A DNA stretch of 19,939 nucleotides from UBA10183 sp041653835 (GTDB lineage: Bacteria; Omnitrophota; Gorgyraeia; Gorgyraeales; Gorgyraeaceae): positions 1 to 19,939 of the forward strand of contig JBAZEP010000031.1 of NCBI GenBank assembly GCA_041653835.1, in the 5' to 3' direction. Within the stretch, counting starts at the first letter, position 1, and each line of letters begins with the position of its first letter. Both the position numbers and the translations under genes were made by a program. Of this stretch, positions 1-8,700 are shown one piece after another. The notes beneath the pieces are model-generated. The model worked only from the letters and a program-made list of their open reading frames with translations, made no database searches and was not told the DNA's origin.

Positions 1-18
1 GTGAAACTTGGAGATTAA
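1..18 (+). CDS. C-terminal tail of an upstream gene (partial)
   Basis: Frame 1 reads five sense codons (V-K-L-G-D) and a TAA at 16-18 that touches the ATG of the next gene. Such stop-to-start contact is typical of genes in one operon. Only five residues are inside the window, so no function can be given, and the frame could be open by chance. The GGAG at 10-13 lies inside this tail and would serve as ribosome binding site for the next gene. Confidence 0.3.
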   Translation: MKLGD

Positions 19-849
19 ATGACAAACTATCAGAGTCGCACTCTCATAGTAATGTTATTTGTGGTATTTGCCTCAAGCTTGGCATATGCCGCCCAGGACA
101 AGGCGCCTGATATAGAGATAGCTACGCCAGATGTGGATATGGGCGAGTTGGAAAAGGGCAAGATATTCGATTATAGAATAGATATAAAAAATACCGGCAC
201 AGGAAATTTGGTTATAGAAAACGTATATTCCACCTGCGGATGCTTGGAGGTTAAGGATAAAAGATGGCCGGCAAACAGCATAGATGCTATAAAGCCGAAA
301 CAGGTCACAGTAAAACCCGGGCAGGGTATCTCGGTAGCCGTGGCAATGGATACGAATAAGGTCTCGGGTGCATTCGAAAGGATGATACATGTGATCTCTA
401 ATGATCCGGATAATAAGGATGTGGTATGGAAGATAAAGGGCAGGGTTCTCGACTCCGCTAACATGGCGGGACAGGATGTTCGCTCGAACAATATTGTTAG
501 CGCGCAATATTCTTCGAGCGAAGCGCCGCAGACGCTGAGTCGAGAAGATTTGAAGGTGATCATGGTTTTTTATGCGCCGGGCTGTAAAGATTGTAAAGAG
601 ATCATGGATAAATTTTTACCCGGCTTGAAAGAAAAATATAGAGAGAAGATATTGATAGTAGATTACAATATCGAAAATCCGGAATCGTTCGCGTTCTTAC
701 TGGATTTGCAGAATAAATATGATGAAAGGTCTAAATCCGGGTTCTTTAATCCCAAACCCCCGGCAGTGTTTACGAGCGGGAAACTTTTATATGGGGTTAA
801 AGAGATAAAAGAAAAGCTTGAGGACACTATGGGAGTCGGACTCCCATAG
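19..849 (+). CDS. Periplasmic DUF1573 domain / thioredoxin-fold fusion protein
   Basis: 276 residues. The ATG at 19 has GGAG five bases upstream. Residues 1-25 look like a Sec signal peptide (hydrophobic LIVMLFVVFASSLA, cleavage after A-Y-A), so the product should be exported. Residues 32-145 match the DUF1573 Ig-like family: the G-E-L-E-K-G entry, the I-K-N-T-G strand and the T-C-G-C-L motif (C73, C75) followed by V-K-P-G. Residues 178-270 are thioredoxin-like: strand VIMVFYAPGC, a C-K-D-C redox-type motif (C189, C192), and a P-P-A-V-F segment at about 247-251 in the place of the cis-proline. A role in extracytoplasmic thiol chemistry is plausible but inferred; DUF1573 has no assigned reaction. 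The linker between domains (about 143-176) is encoded by an inverted-repeat element, and the stop codon lies inside a palindrome. It is the first complete gene of a tight cluster, 13 nt before the ligase gene. Confidence 0.88.
   Translation: MTNYQSRTLIVMLFVVFASSLAYAAQDKAPDIEIATPDVDMGELEKGKIFDYRIDIKNTGTGNLVIENVYSTCGCLEVKDKRWPANSIDAIKPKQVTVKPGQGISVAVAMDTNKVSGAFERMIHVISNDPDNKDVVWKIKGRVLDSANMAGQDVRSNNIVSAQYSSSEAPQTLSREDLKVIMVFYAPGCKDCKEIMDKFLPGLKEKYREKILIVDYNIENPESFAFLLDLQNKYDERSKSGFFNPKPPAVFTSGKLLYGVKEIKEKLEDTMGVGLP
26..50 (+). repeat. 25-nt imperfect palindrome, copy 1 (inside signal-peptide codons)
   Basis: Bases 26-50 pair around base 38 with 10 of 12 arm positions complementary. The same 25-nt sequence occurs at 826-850 with 21 of 25 identical bases, in the same orientation, exactly 800 bp away. 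This copy codes for part of the signal-peptide n-region (T-M-style residues 4-11), where sequence is little constrained. See the second copy and the finding on bracketing palindromes. Confidence 0.65.
446..546 (+). repeat. Nested inverted-repeat element coding for the domain linker of gene 1
   Basis: The inner inverted repeat has arms 479-496 and 505-522 (17 of 18 positions pair, mismatch at 489/512) around an 8-nt loop. An outer perfect 10-bp pair, TTCTCGACTC at 446-455 and GAGTCGAGAA at 537-546, encloses it. Both parts recur in gene 2 at 998-1104 in different order. The element is in frame and codes for residues about 143-176, exactly the linker between the DUF1573 and thioredoxin-like domains. 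This is the pattern expected for a palindromic element that inserted in coding sequence without breaking either fold. Confidence 0.75.
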
Positions 850-850
850 T
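826..850 (+). repeat. 25-nt perfect palindrome, copy 2 (over the stop codon of gene 1)
   Basis: Arms of 12 bases (826-837 and 839-850) are perfectly complementary around the single base 838. The TAG stop of gene 1 (847-849) is part of the right arm, and the palindrome ends directly before the ribosome binding site of the ligase gene at 851-856. As RNA it would form a stem with a small loop, which could influence translation coupling; there is no T-run, so it is not a typical terminator. It is a 21/25 match to 26-50. Confidence 0.75.
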
Positions 851-856
851 AGAGGA
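851..856 (+). promoter_or_regulatory. Ribosome binding site fixing the ligase start at 863
   Basis: AGAGGA sits six bases before the ATG at 863. The frame is open further upstream to a TTG at 818, but that start would overlap gene 1, run through the palindrome at 826-850 and add a polar segment before the first membrane helix. The ATG at 863 is therefore preferred. Confidence 0.65.
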
Positions 857-862
857 TTTATT

Positions 863-2701
863 ATGGATAAACTGATCAAGTGGACAATCCTGGGGACGAT
901 AGCGGGCGTGATATTAGCGTTCAATATGTATCACGCGGATTATAAGCTATTGGCCGCGCAAGTAGGGACGATAGTGCTTATAAGCATGCTATTAATACAA
1001 TATTCTTCGAGTGAGGCTCGAAGAGCCGAGTCGAGAAGTTCTCGACTCGCTTCGTACATTCGCTTCGCTCAGTACTCCCTTCGGTCGCTCGCTCGAACAA
1101 TATTAAAAAATCCTGCTATTTGGTTTCTTGCTGTCTGCGTTTTATCGTTTATTTTATCTCCGCATAAATTGGTAAGCGGCTATGAATTATACAAAATCGC
1201 GTCATGGATAATATTCGGGATGATAGCAGGGTATTGCGTGGGCAGGGAAGTCAAAATCAATGATGTTGTTAATGTATGGTTAACCTGTGCGGGAATTATA
1301 GCTATATACGGAATATTGCAGTATTTTGGCATAGATTTTATGCAATTTAGACTACAGCATCACAGGATAGTGGCGAATTTCGGGAACCCGACGTTACTGG
1401 CAGGATTCCTCGCGATGACGCTTCCAGTGGCCGTTGCGAGAATATACAAACCCCAAACCCGCATTGGGGTTAACCTTCCCCAATGCGGGTTTGGGGTTTG
1501 TATAGTTATTCTATTACTTACATGTCTGGTTCTGACAAGAAGCAGGGCGGGGATAGCTGTTGCGCTGGCGGGCATATTTATCCTATTCATAGGTACCGGG
1601 AAAATAAAATTCAGGAGCGCGATGTTGATCGTGGCGGGTATCCTGGGGGTTGTGTTTATATTGACGCTCCTGCCTTTGACGAAAGATGTTATTTTCGATA
1701 CTATAACGCGTAAAACTCTGAGATTTGACATATGGAGTAATACTTTTCAACTTATACGCGCGGATCCTTTGATGGGCACTGGCATAGGGACATTTTCATT
1801 GTATTTCCCGAACTTTGTAACGGAAGATATCCTGAAGGCGCATTTTGTCGGGGTGGAATTTGTGAACCACGCGCATTCGGAATATCTTGAGATATTTAGC
1901 GAGATGGGGATCCTGGGTCTGGCCGCGTTTTTAGTGGTGATTGGCACTGTCATTGCAAGGAGACCTGTCCAACCTCCGAGGCTGCCCCTTTGGGCAACCT
2001 CGGAGGTTGGACAGAATATGCGCGCAGGCCTGTTCGCGGCATTTATAGTGGTTTTATTGAATAATATAGTAGGAGTGGATTTGAGATATACATCTACGGG
2101 GATGTTTTTCTGGATGATGACGGGAATGCTAACTGCTGGAAAAAGTGAAGCCATCAGCTATCAACCATCAGCTATCAACCGCCGGCGTCCGGTTTTGAAC
2201 GCAGCAATAATGATAGCCGCGCTAATAGTCATCTATTTTACAGTTAAGCCGTATATGGAAATACAAAAAGTCCGTGGCCAGGATTTCTTTTCAAAAGACA
2301 TAAGCCGAATCGATAATAAGATCGAAAATATGGAATCTGCCGGCGAAGAGAAAGACGCGGATTACTTTTTTAATTTAGGGGTATTATATGCCAAGAAGGA
2401 AGATTTCAAAAAAGCTACGGAATGTTTTTTCGCGGCGGTAGAGAAAAACCCGTTACATGCCGGAGCGTACAATAATCTTGGGAATATCAATGTTGTTATG
2501 GGAAATATAGAGAGCGCCGAAGGGTTTTTTCAAAAAGCAGTCGAAGCGGAACCCGCGAGCGCGGAATACCTGATCAATCTCGCTTCGGCGCGTTTTAAGC
2601 TTAATAAGATGGAGCAGGGCATGGCCGCGCTGGAAAAGGCGCTGGTTATAGATCCTGATAACAGCAGGGCATTATTATTGCGCAGGCAGATGACGCAGTA
2701 A
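863..2701 (+). CDS. O-antigen ligase/polymerase family membrane protein with C-terminal TPR repeats
   Basis: 612 residues from ATG 863. About twelve hydrophobic segments cover residues 7-461. Family marks of the Wzy_C/WaaL-type O-antigen ligases are visible: A-N-F-G-N-P-T-L-L-A (171-180) entering a helix, T-R-S-R-A-G-I (225-231), and the periplasmic-loop motif N-H-A-H-S-E-Y-L-E with His338, followed by E-M-G-I-L-G. Residues about 500-610 hold three TPR units (F-F-N-L-G-V-L-Y-A, A-Y-N-N-L-G, E-Y-L-I-N-L-A), likely on the periplasmic side. Members join or polymerise lipid-linked glycans at the inner membrane; whether this one is a ligase or polymerase cannot be told from sequence. Four repeat elements lie in its codons (998-1104, 1443-1504, 1965-2014, 2149-2180), all in predicted inter-helix loops or the pre-TPR linker, so the frame is intact but expanded. 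Confidence 0.9.
   Translation: MDKLIKWTILGTIAGVILAFNMYHADYKLLAAQVGTIVLISMLLIQYSSSEARRAESRSSRLASYIRFAQYSLRSLARTILKNPAIWFLAVCVLSFILSPHKLVSGYELYKIASWIIFGMIAGYCVGREVKINDVVNVWLTCAGIIAIYGILQYFGIDFMQFRLQHHRIVANFGNPTLLAGFLAMTLPVAVARIYKPQTRIGVNLPQCGFGVCIVILLLTCLVLTRSRAGIAVALAGIFILFIGTGKIKFRSAMLIVAGILGVVFILTLLPLTKDVIFDTITRKTLRFDIWSNTFQLIRADPLMGTGIGTFSLYFPNFVTEDILKAHFVGVEFVNHAHSEYLEIFSEMGILGLAAFLVVIGTVIARRPVQPPRLPLWATSEVGQNMRAGLFAAFIVVLLNNIVGVDLRYTSTGMFFWMMTGMLTAGKSEAISYQPSAINRRRPVLNAAIMIAALIVIYFTVKPYMEIQKVRGQDFFSKDISRIDNKIENMESAGEEKDADYFFNLGVLYAKKEDFKKATECFFAAVEKNPLHAGAYNNLGNINVVMGNIESAEGFFQKAVEAEPASAEYLINLASARFKLNKMEQGMAALEKALVIDPDNSRALLLRRQMTQ
998..1104 (+). repeat. Composite inverted-repeat element in the ligase gene
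   Basis: Outer arms AATATTCTTCGAG (999-1011) and CTCGAACAATATT (1092-1104) pair at 12 of 13 positions. A small hairpin CTTCGAG/CTCGAAG (1005-1011, 1017-1023) and a central palindrome with 11-base arms (1027-1037, 1039-1049) lie between them, followed by a CTTCG/CGCTC-rich stretch. The outer and central parts are the same modules as in gene 1 (446-546), in permuted order. It codes for residues about 46-81, a polar S/R-rich loop between the second and third hydrophobic segments, and gives the peptide Q-Y-S-S-S-E-A that also occurs in gene 1. Confidence 0.78.
1443..1504 (+). repeat. Perfect 27-bp inverted repeat (hairpin) in the ligase gene
   Basis: Bases 1443-1469 are the exact reverse complement of 1478-1504, with loop TTAACCTT (1470-1477). 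It is in frame and codes for residues about 194-214, between two predicted membrane helices. The perfect complementarity of 27 pairs is not explained by the amino-acid sequence it encodes and points to a recently inserted palindromic element or to strong selection on an mRNA hairpin. Confidence 0.9.
1965..2014 (+). repeat. Hairpin-forming inverted repeat (22 of 23 pairs) in the ligase gene
   Basis: Arms 1965-1981 and 1998-2014 are 17 perfect pairs; after one C/A mismatch (1982/1997) five more pairs (1983-1987 with 1992-1996) close a CTTT loop. In frame, it codes for residues about 368-384, a P/R-rich loop after the membrane helix ending near residue 363. Its sequence is unrelated to the hairpin at 1443-1504. 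Confidence 0.85.
2149..2180 (+). repeat. Degenerate heptamer tandem repeat (about 4.6 units)
   Basis: AGCCATC, AGCTATC, AACCATC, AGCTATC, AACC in direct succession. Two consecutive units also form a perfect 14-nt duplication. It codes for residues about 430-440 of the ligase, a loop just before the last hydrophobic segment. Because 7 is not a multiple of 3, changes in copy number other than by three units would break the frame. Confidence 0.6.
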
Positions 2702-2707
2702 AAAAAT

Positions 2708-2722
2708 CAAGGTTCAACCTTG
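2708..2722 (+). repeat. Short palindrome in the ligase-giant gene spacer
   Basis: CAAGGTT and AACCTTG are perfect 7-base arms around a single C (2715). As RNA, a 5-bp stem with loop TTCAA is possible. It has no T-run and lies only five bases before the ribosome binding site of the giant gene, so a terminator is unlikely; an effect on translation start is possible. The one-base centre is like that of the palindrome at 826-850. Confidence 0.4.
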
Positions 2723-2726
2723 GATC

Positions 2727-2742
2727 GAGGGTGGTTTAAGTG
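2727..2742 (+). promoter_or_regulatory. Ribosome binding site and GTG start of the giant gene
   Basis: GAGGG at 2727-2731 is eight bases before GTG at 2740. A TAA in the same frame (2737-2739) directly precedes the GTG, so translation cannot start further upstream in this frame, and no ATG follows until far into the mature protein. The GTG gives a complete signal peptide, which fixes the start. Confidence 0.75.
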
Positions 2743-5700
2743 AGTAGATATGCGCGAAAGACAATCTTTTTTGCGGCACTATCGATAACAGCGGCTCTCT
2801 GTTTTGGCCGCGGTGCTTTCGCTATACCCGCTACTCCCACGGGCGTTACTGCCATTGTGCAATCTGATAAGCCGCTCAATTCAGGGTTGGGCCGTATAAT
2901 ATTCTATTGGACAGACGCTTCTACTGATGAGACTGGTTTTGTTGTGGAAATACAGACAGGAGGGCCAACCGGTTCATGGTCAAATGTATCAACTTCGTCG
3001 TTCGGCGAACCTTTTACAAGCGGTACAGGTACCGGGTATTCTATAAATATCGATAACTTGGCAGGCCCGGCTTTTTATACTGTCCATGTAAAGGCTGTCA
3101 ATGCCGCGGGTGACTATTCTTACTGGGGCTGGCATTCCAATACCACGCTTGACCGTACAAAGCCTACCCTGGCAGCTCCTGCAGTTTCATCCGGCACCAC
3201 GGGCGACAATGGATGGTACACGTCAGCAGTAGGGCTTTATATAAATTCTTCGGATGCCCATTCGGGCATAACCCTGGAAAAACACCAGCAGGACAGCCTT
3301 GGCTATAACGCGGGGTCATCTAGCGACACGTGGACTGATAATATAGTAGGCATAAAGACATGGTATGGTTATGCCGAGGATAGCCAGGGAAATTACCGCA
3401 TTGGCGAGGATTCATTAGAGATAAAATTCGATATAGCTCCTGTGGCGCCTACAGTGTCTTCTTCCACGCATCCAAGCCAGGGCACATGGTATGTGAGCGA
3501 TGACCCGGACTTTTCCTGGACATATGGTTCTTCCTCTGCTTCCGGCATAGTCGGTTATAGTTATGTGCTGGACCAGGCCTCAGGTACAATACCCGACACT
3601 GTTTTGGAGGGGGCAGCTACTTCCAAGACAGATTACGTAGATTACGCGAACGGGATATGGTATTTCCATATTCGCGCCAAAAACGGCGCTGGGCTATGGG
3701 GCGCACCAGCCCACTATACAATAAGGATAGACGATGCTGCGCCTACCCCGGGTACCTTGTCAGCCAGCGCGACAAGCGCTTATATTTATATAGCGGGCTC
3801 CAATATTTACTATAGCAACGCCATGACCACCAACCAGATTTTAACAATGACGGTAACGGGCGCCAGTGACGGCAGCGGCTCAGGCATACAATATGTGACA
3901 TTCCCTGATATATTAGGCCAGGGGGCAACGAACGAGACCGATTATACAAGGGATTACACGGTAAACAGCTCTAATAGCCAGACAGGAGGGGCTACCTGTA
4001 TAACCAGAGATAACGTAAACCTTACCGCTAATACAAATACTTATCAAATATACAGGGTGATAAGCGAAAATCCGCCTACAGGGATATTATTTAAGACTGC
4101 TTACGACGGCTCAACAATAAACGCTTCAACGTGGCAGGCGGACAGGGATCCTTATATTTACTGGACAGCGCCAAGTTCTTCCACAGGAATAGTTGAATAT
4201 CAATATAAAATCACCAATGCCGATACGGAAACCGAGCTTATATCAGCCACTTCGACAGGGGCAAATACATACGTCCAGCTAAGCGCAAGTGCCTTGCCTG
4301 AAGGCAGATGGCGGGTTAGGGTAAGGGCCAGGAATACTGTCCAGATATGGAGCGGCTGGTCCGCGTATAGCGATATATATGTGGACGGCACAAACCCGGT
4401 AGTTGCAGCCGCGCATCTCCAGAACGGTTCAAGCCATACATCAGGGGACGGTTACGCCGCGGCAGGAGGCATTACGGCCGGCACCGCTTCGATATATATA
4501 GATTACAATTCTATAACGGAATCATTCCCTGATTACACGCAATTTTATCACCGCCTTGATAAAGCCGGGACCGACGGTACCTGGCGTCTCATAACAAACG
4601 ATACAGATACAGCTACGCCTCCCGCGAATCTCCATACGTTCTCAACCTGGTCTGAAACGCTTGATGGCGCGTCGCGGCTTTACCAATGTGTCAGGCATTA
4701 TGATAAAGCAGGGTACTACGGGGACAACTATGGCTCATACTATTACATAAAGCCTTACACGCCTCTGGCGCCTACAGTGGCGAATACCGGTTCAACCACG
4801 GCGTTGAACGTGACCGTGAATAAACACGCGTCTGAAAACGCGGTGACAGAGCACTCCATATATTGCGTTACAACTTCCCAATATGTCCAGGCAAACGGCA
4901 CGCTTGGCGCCACCGAAGTGTTCCAGACACCTGCGGTATGGGGTACAAAGACTGTAACAGGCCTTAGCTGCAATACACAGCATACATTCCGCACAAGAGC
5001 CCGCAACTATTATTCAGGTTCGGTTTATTCCGACAACTCTCCGACCGCGAGCAGATATACTTCCGCCAGTATCCCTGGTACTGCCACAGCCACTGTAGCG
5101 GGTGATGGCGTAAATAGCGGCACCTGTCATGTTGATGTTTCATGGTCAGGCGCGTGCGCGTCTTCTTACCAGGTAAGGTCGAGCTCAGACAATTATGCCA
5201 GCGTTAAGTACAGCGGCTCTGTCGCTTCATATACCGAATCAGGCATTCCTGACGAAACAGCTTATACTTATAGAATTTACGCCTTTAACGGGGATAGTGT
5301 TACCGCGTCCGGTTATAAAGAAGCGACATCAGGCACTGTTGACCGCTCCGCTCCTACTGCCCCCACCCTGACGGATACTGATGTGTCCTGGATAGACGGA
5401 GGAGCCAATAGCTGTAATAGCCAGACAGTCAGGATCGCGGTAGCTTCAGGCGACTGGGAAAGCTACTGCAATGTAATAGCTGTCTCAGGGGCAGGCACCA
5501 ACACTTCAGGCAACTTATCCAGCGCCCAGAATTATGATGATGCGGGGATATCTTCGAGCCAGACAGTGTCTTATAAGCTCCGCAGTTATGACGCTTCAGG
5601 CAACTACGCGGACTCTTCCACTATAAGTGAGTCAATAGGGGACAGGTGCCCGCCTTCGGCCCCGACCCTCACAGATACCGATGTGACCTGGATAGACCAG

Positions 5701-8700
5701 GGCGCTGGTTCAGGCGACAACCAAACAGTGAATATCGTTGTCGGTTCAGGCGACTGGGAAAGTTATTGCGTAGTCATGGCGGCTTCAGGGAACGGCACCA
5801 CTAATTCAGGGAATTTATCAACAGCCCAGACTTATGCAGATACAGGGGTCTATGACAACCAGACTGTCCAATATTATATACGTAGTTACGACGCCTCGGG
5901 TAACTACTCCAATTCATCGACTATCTCCGAAATAATCGGGGACAGGACCGTTCCCGGGATGGACATTACTTCCCATACCGAAGGTTCGACTAATTACACG
6001 ATGGATGGTCTGACAATAAGCGGGACAGCTTCAGATACCCAGAGCGGTTTACCCACGGACGGCAGTGCTATACAATACAGAGTAACAGCGACAGGCTATG
6101 ATTCAGGCTGGCAGAGTTTGGGAGATACTTCGCCTGCCGACTGGTCGGGGGATTTTAGCGCCACGAACGGCCGCCTGCCGGAACATAAAGGCGAAATAAC
6201 AATCCAGTTCAGAGCAAAGGACAATGTAAATAATTACGCCTCGCCTTCGCCTGATTATATAATTGTAAGGTTTGACCCGTGGTTCAAATCTCTTACCATG
6301 AATAAATCCACGCTTGTAGCCAATGACTCGGACAGCATACAAGCTACCTATGAAATATACAGCCATGATATAACGAGCATATCACGCGCGCTTATCCTCA
6401 TGAATTACATTGATAACGGCACAAGTTCGGGCGATGAAAGGGGATATTTCCAGTGGTATGATGATTCAGCGTTTACTCTTGCCGGCGGATACGGAGACAC
6501 ATATGTGACAATGTTGCCAGGCAGCTGTTCTGTCACAGAATACCCTGTAAGCGATTACAAGCAATTCGTGTTTGTATGGAGGGCAAAAAATAATTACGGC
6601 GATATACAGAACAATGACCCTAACCGTTATTTTTCTTCTTTCAGCGAGTCGCGTAACTCAGGCTGGGCAGAGATAGGCGACTTGTTTGACATAGTTCCCG
6701 CTGATCCTACAGGAGCGTCAGTTTCCAAGATAGGGCCCAATACGGCAAGGGTAACATGGACGGATAATTCAGGCAACACAGAAACAGGTTTCCGCGTAGA
6801 AAAAGACTATAATGGCCAGGGGTATAATTTTGTGGCGAATGTCGGCCAGGATGTGGCGTTATATGATGACGCGACAGCTAATCTGCCTGGGACCTATACA
6901 TACAGGGTCAGGGCGTATAATTCATCACCGACTACATCGAATTGGTCAACAACAAGCGGCCTTGTGATGAATGATATACCTGCCTGCGATTCCGTAACGC
7001 CTTCGAGCGGTTCTTTCGGCACGAGCCAGGCATACACGTTTACCACGAAATACACCGACGCCGACGGCTATAATGATATCCAGTATGTTCACCTGCTCAT
7101 AAATACAGGCATAGACGGCTCGAATTGCTTCTATGGCTACTATAATCTTAATAGTAACCTTGTATATTTATGCAATGATGCTGGCAGTGACTGGGGCACA
7201 GGTTATGCGCCGGGGACCGCGGCCATGCTTTCGAACTCAAAGGCAGGGCTAGACGTGGAACGTGTTACTGTGACAAATAACGGCGCGAATGAACTTACTG
7301 TAAATTGGGTGGTAATCTTTAAGGCAGGATGGAACCCGGGCGCCTGCAATTCATATATGTATGTGGTAGATGATGAAAGTTCCGCCTCAGGGTGGCAAGA
7401 TAGGGGCGATGCTGCCATAGACACAGCTTTGCCTGCCTCACCCGCGCCTGACGACGGCATCGGGACCTGGACCAATAATAATGACCCGACATTTACATGG
7501 AGCGCTGTAAGCGGCGCTAATGGATATTATTACGGGACAGACATATATTTTGATGTTGATGATTTTGAATGGGCGAATGATGAATGGGCTTCGAGGAACG
7601 GCGTTGATCCGTCAAGGAGCACTAATACAGCTTATTCAGGAACCTATAGTTTATATTGTCCGTCATCGTGGGGCCAGAATTTTGAGAGCGGCGCGAACGC
7701 CGAACCAAACCAGGCCGCGAGCTTTGACAGTAATACCTATCCTTACGCGATCATGGCTTACAAAATAGCCAACACTGTCAAGGCAAACATGCTGATTCAT
7801 TTGAGCGAGCATAGCTGGCGTTCCATTACAATGACACAGACAGAGAGCCCATCAACTTATGCGAAAATCGCTACATGGCATCCTGACGGCTGGATGGCTG
7901 TTGATAATGCCTGGCATTCGATAGCTATTAATCTGGATTCCCAGATGGATTCTTACGCCGGTTCCGGCGCGCATACAGTAAACTCTATAATATGGCATGA
8001 CGGCGGAAGCGGCACAGGCATTACAGGAGAATTTTATATAGATGATTTTATGCTGGGTAAATACACAACCGGCACTTCCAGCGCCTATACAGACATCCCT
8101 GACGGCGCGCATAAATTCTACGCGTGCAGTGTTGACGCGGCAGGCAATATCTCGCCTATAGCCAGTCACCAGATACAAATAGATACGGTCGCTCCTACAA
8201 TTGCCGCGCCTGTGGTCTCTTCCGGCACATTAGGCAGTAACGGCTGGTACACGACAGATGTGGGGTTGTATATCAATTCTTCGGACGCTCTTTCAGGTAT
8301 TGCCGTTGAAAAGCATAAGACTTCAGGAGGCTCGTATAACGCGGGTTCTTCAAATGACACATGGACTGATTCGTCGGAAGGCACTGAAACATGGGTTGGT
8401 TACGCGATAGACAGCGCCGGCAACGCGAGAGATGGAAGCGATACCCTTCAGGTCAAGATAGATAAAACAAACCCGGCATGCTCAGCCGATAATTCCTCCT
8501 CAAGCTGGCGTACCTCTAATATTACTATTACCCTGTCATGTTCCGACGCGATAAGCGGGATAGCAAGTTTTAAATACCGCTGGGATAATTCCGACGCCGC
8601 TAACGGTACCACTACTTCAAGCGGCGCTACATTATCTATCCCTTCAGAAGGGACGCATACTCTTTATTTATGGGCGCAGGATAATTCAGGGAGGACAAAC

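Noticed and set aside
73..563. Two overlapping minus-strand open frames opposite gene 1
   Set aside because: They shadow the DUF1573 domain; translations are low in recognisable pattern and no ribosome binding site or neighbour supports them.
826..850. Intrinsic terminator after gene 1
   Set aside because: The stem is good but no T-run follows and the next gene starts 13 nt downstream of the stop, so transcription is expected to continue.
818..862. TTG start at 818 for the ligase gene, giving 15 more residues
   Set aside because: It would overlap gene 1, run through the palindrome at 826-850 and put a polar stretch before the first membrane helix; the ATG at 863 has a good ribosome binding site.
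3254..3269. 6-bp hairpin ATGCCC/GGGCAT in the giant gene
   Set aside because: Short, and its length is expected by chance in 17 kb; not comparable to the 17-27 pair elements in genes 1 and 2.
7852..8384. Two minus-strand open frames opposite the jelly-roll insert and type W module
   Set aside because: Shadows of the giant gene; no coherent protein pattern.
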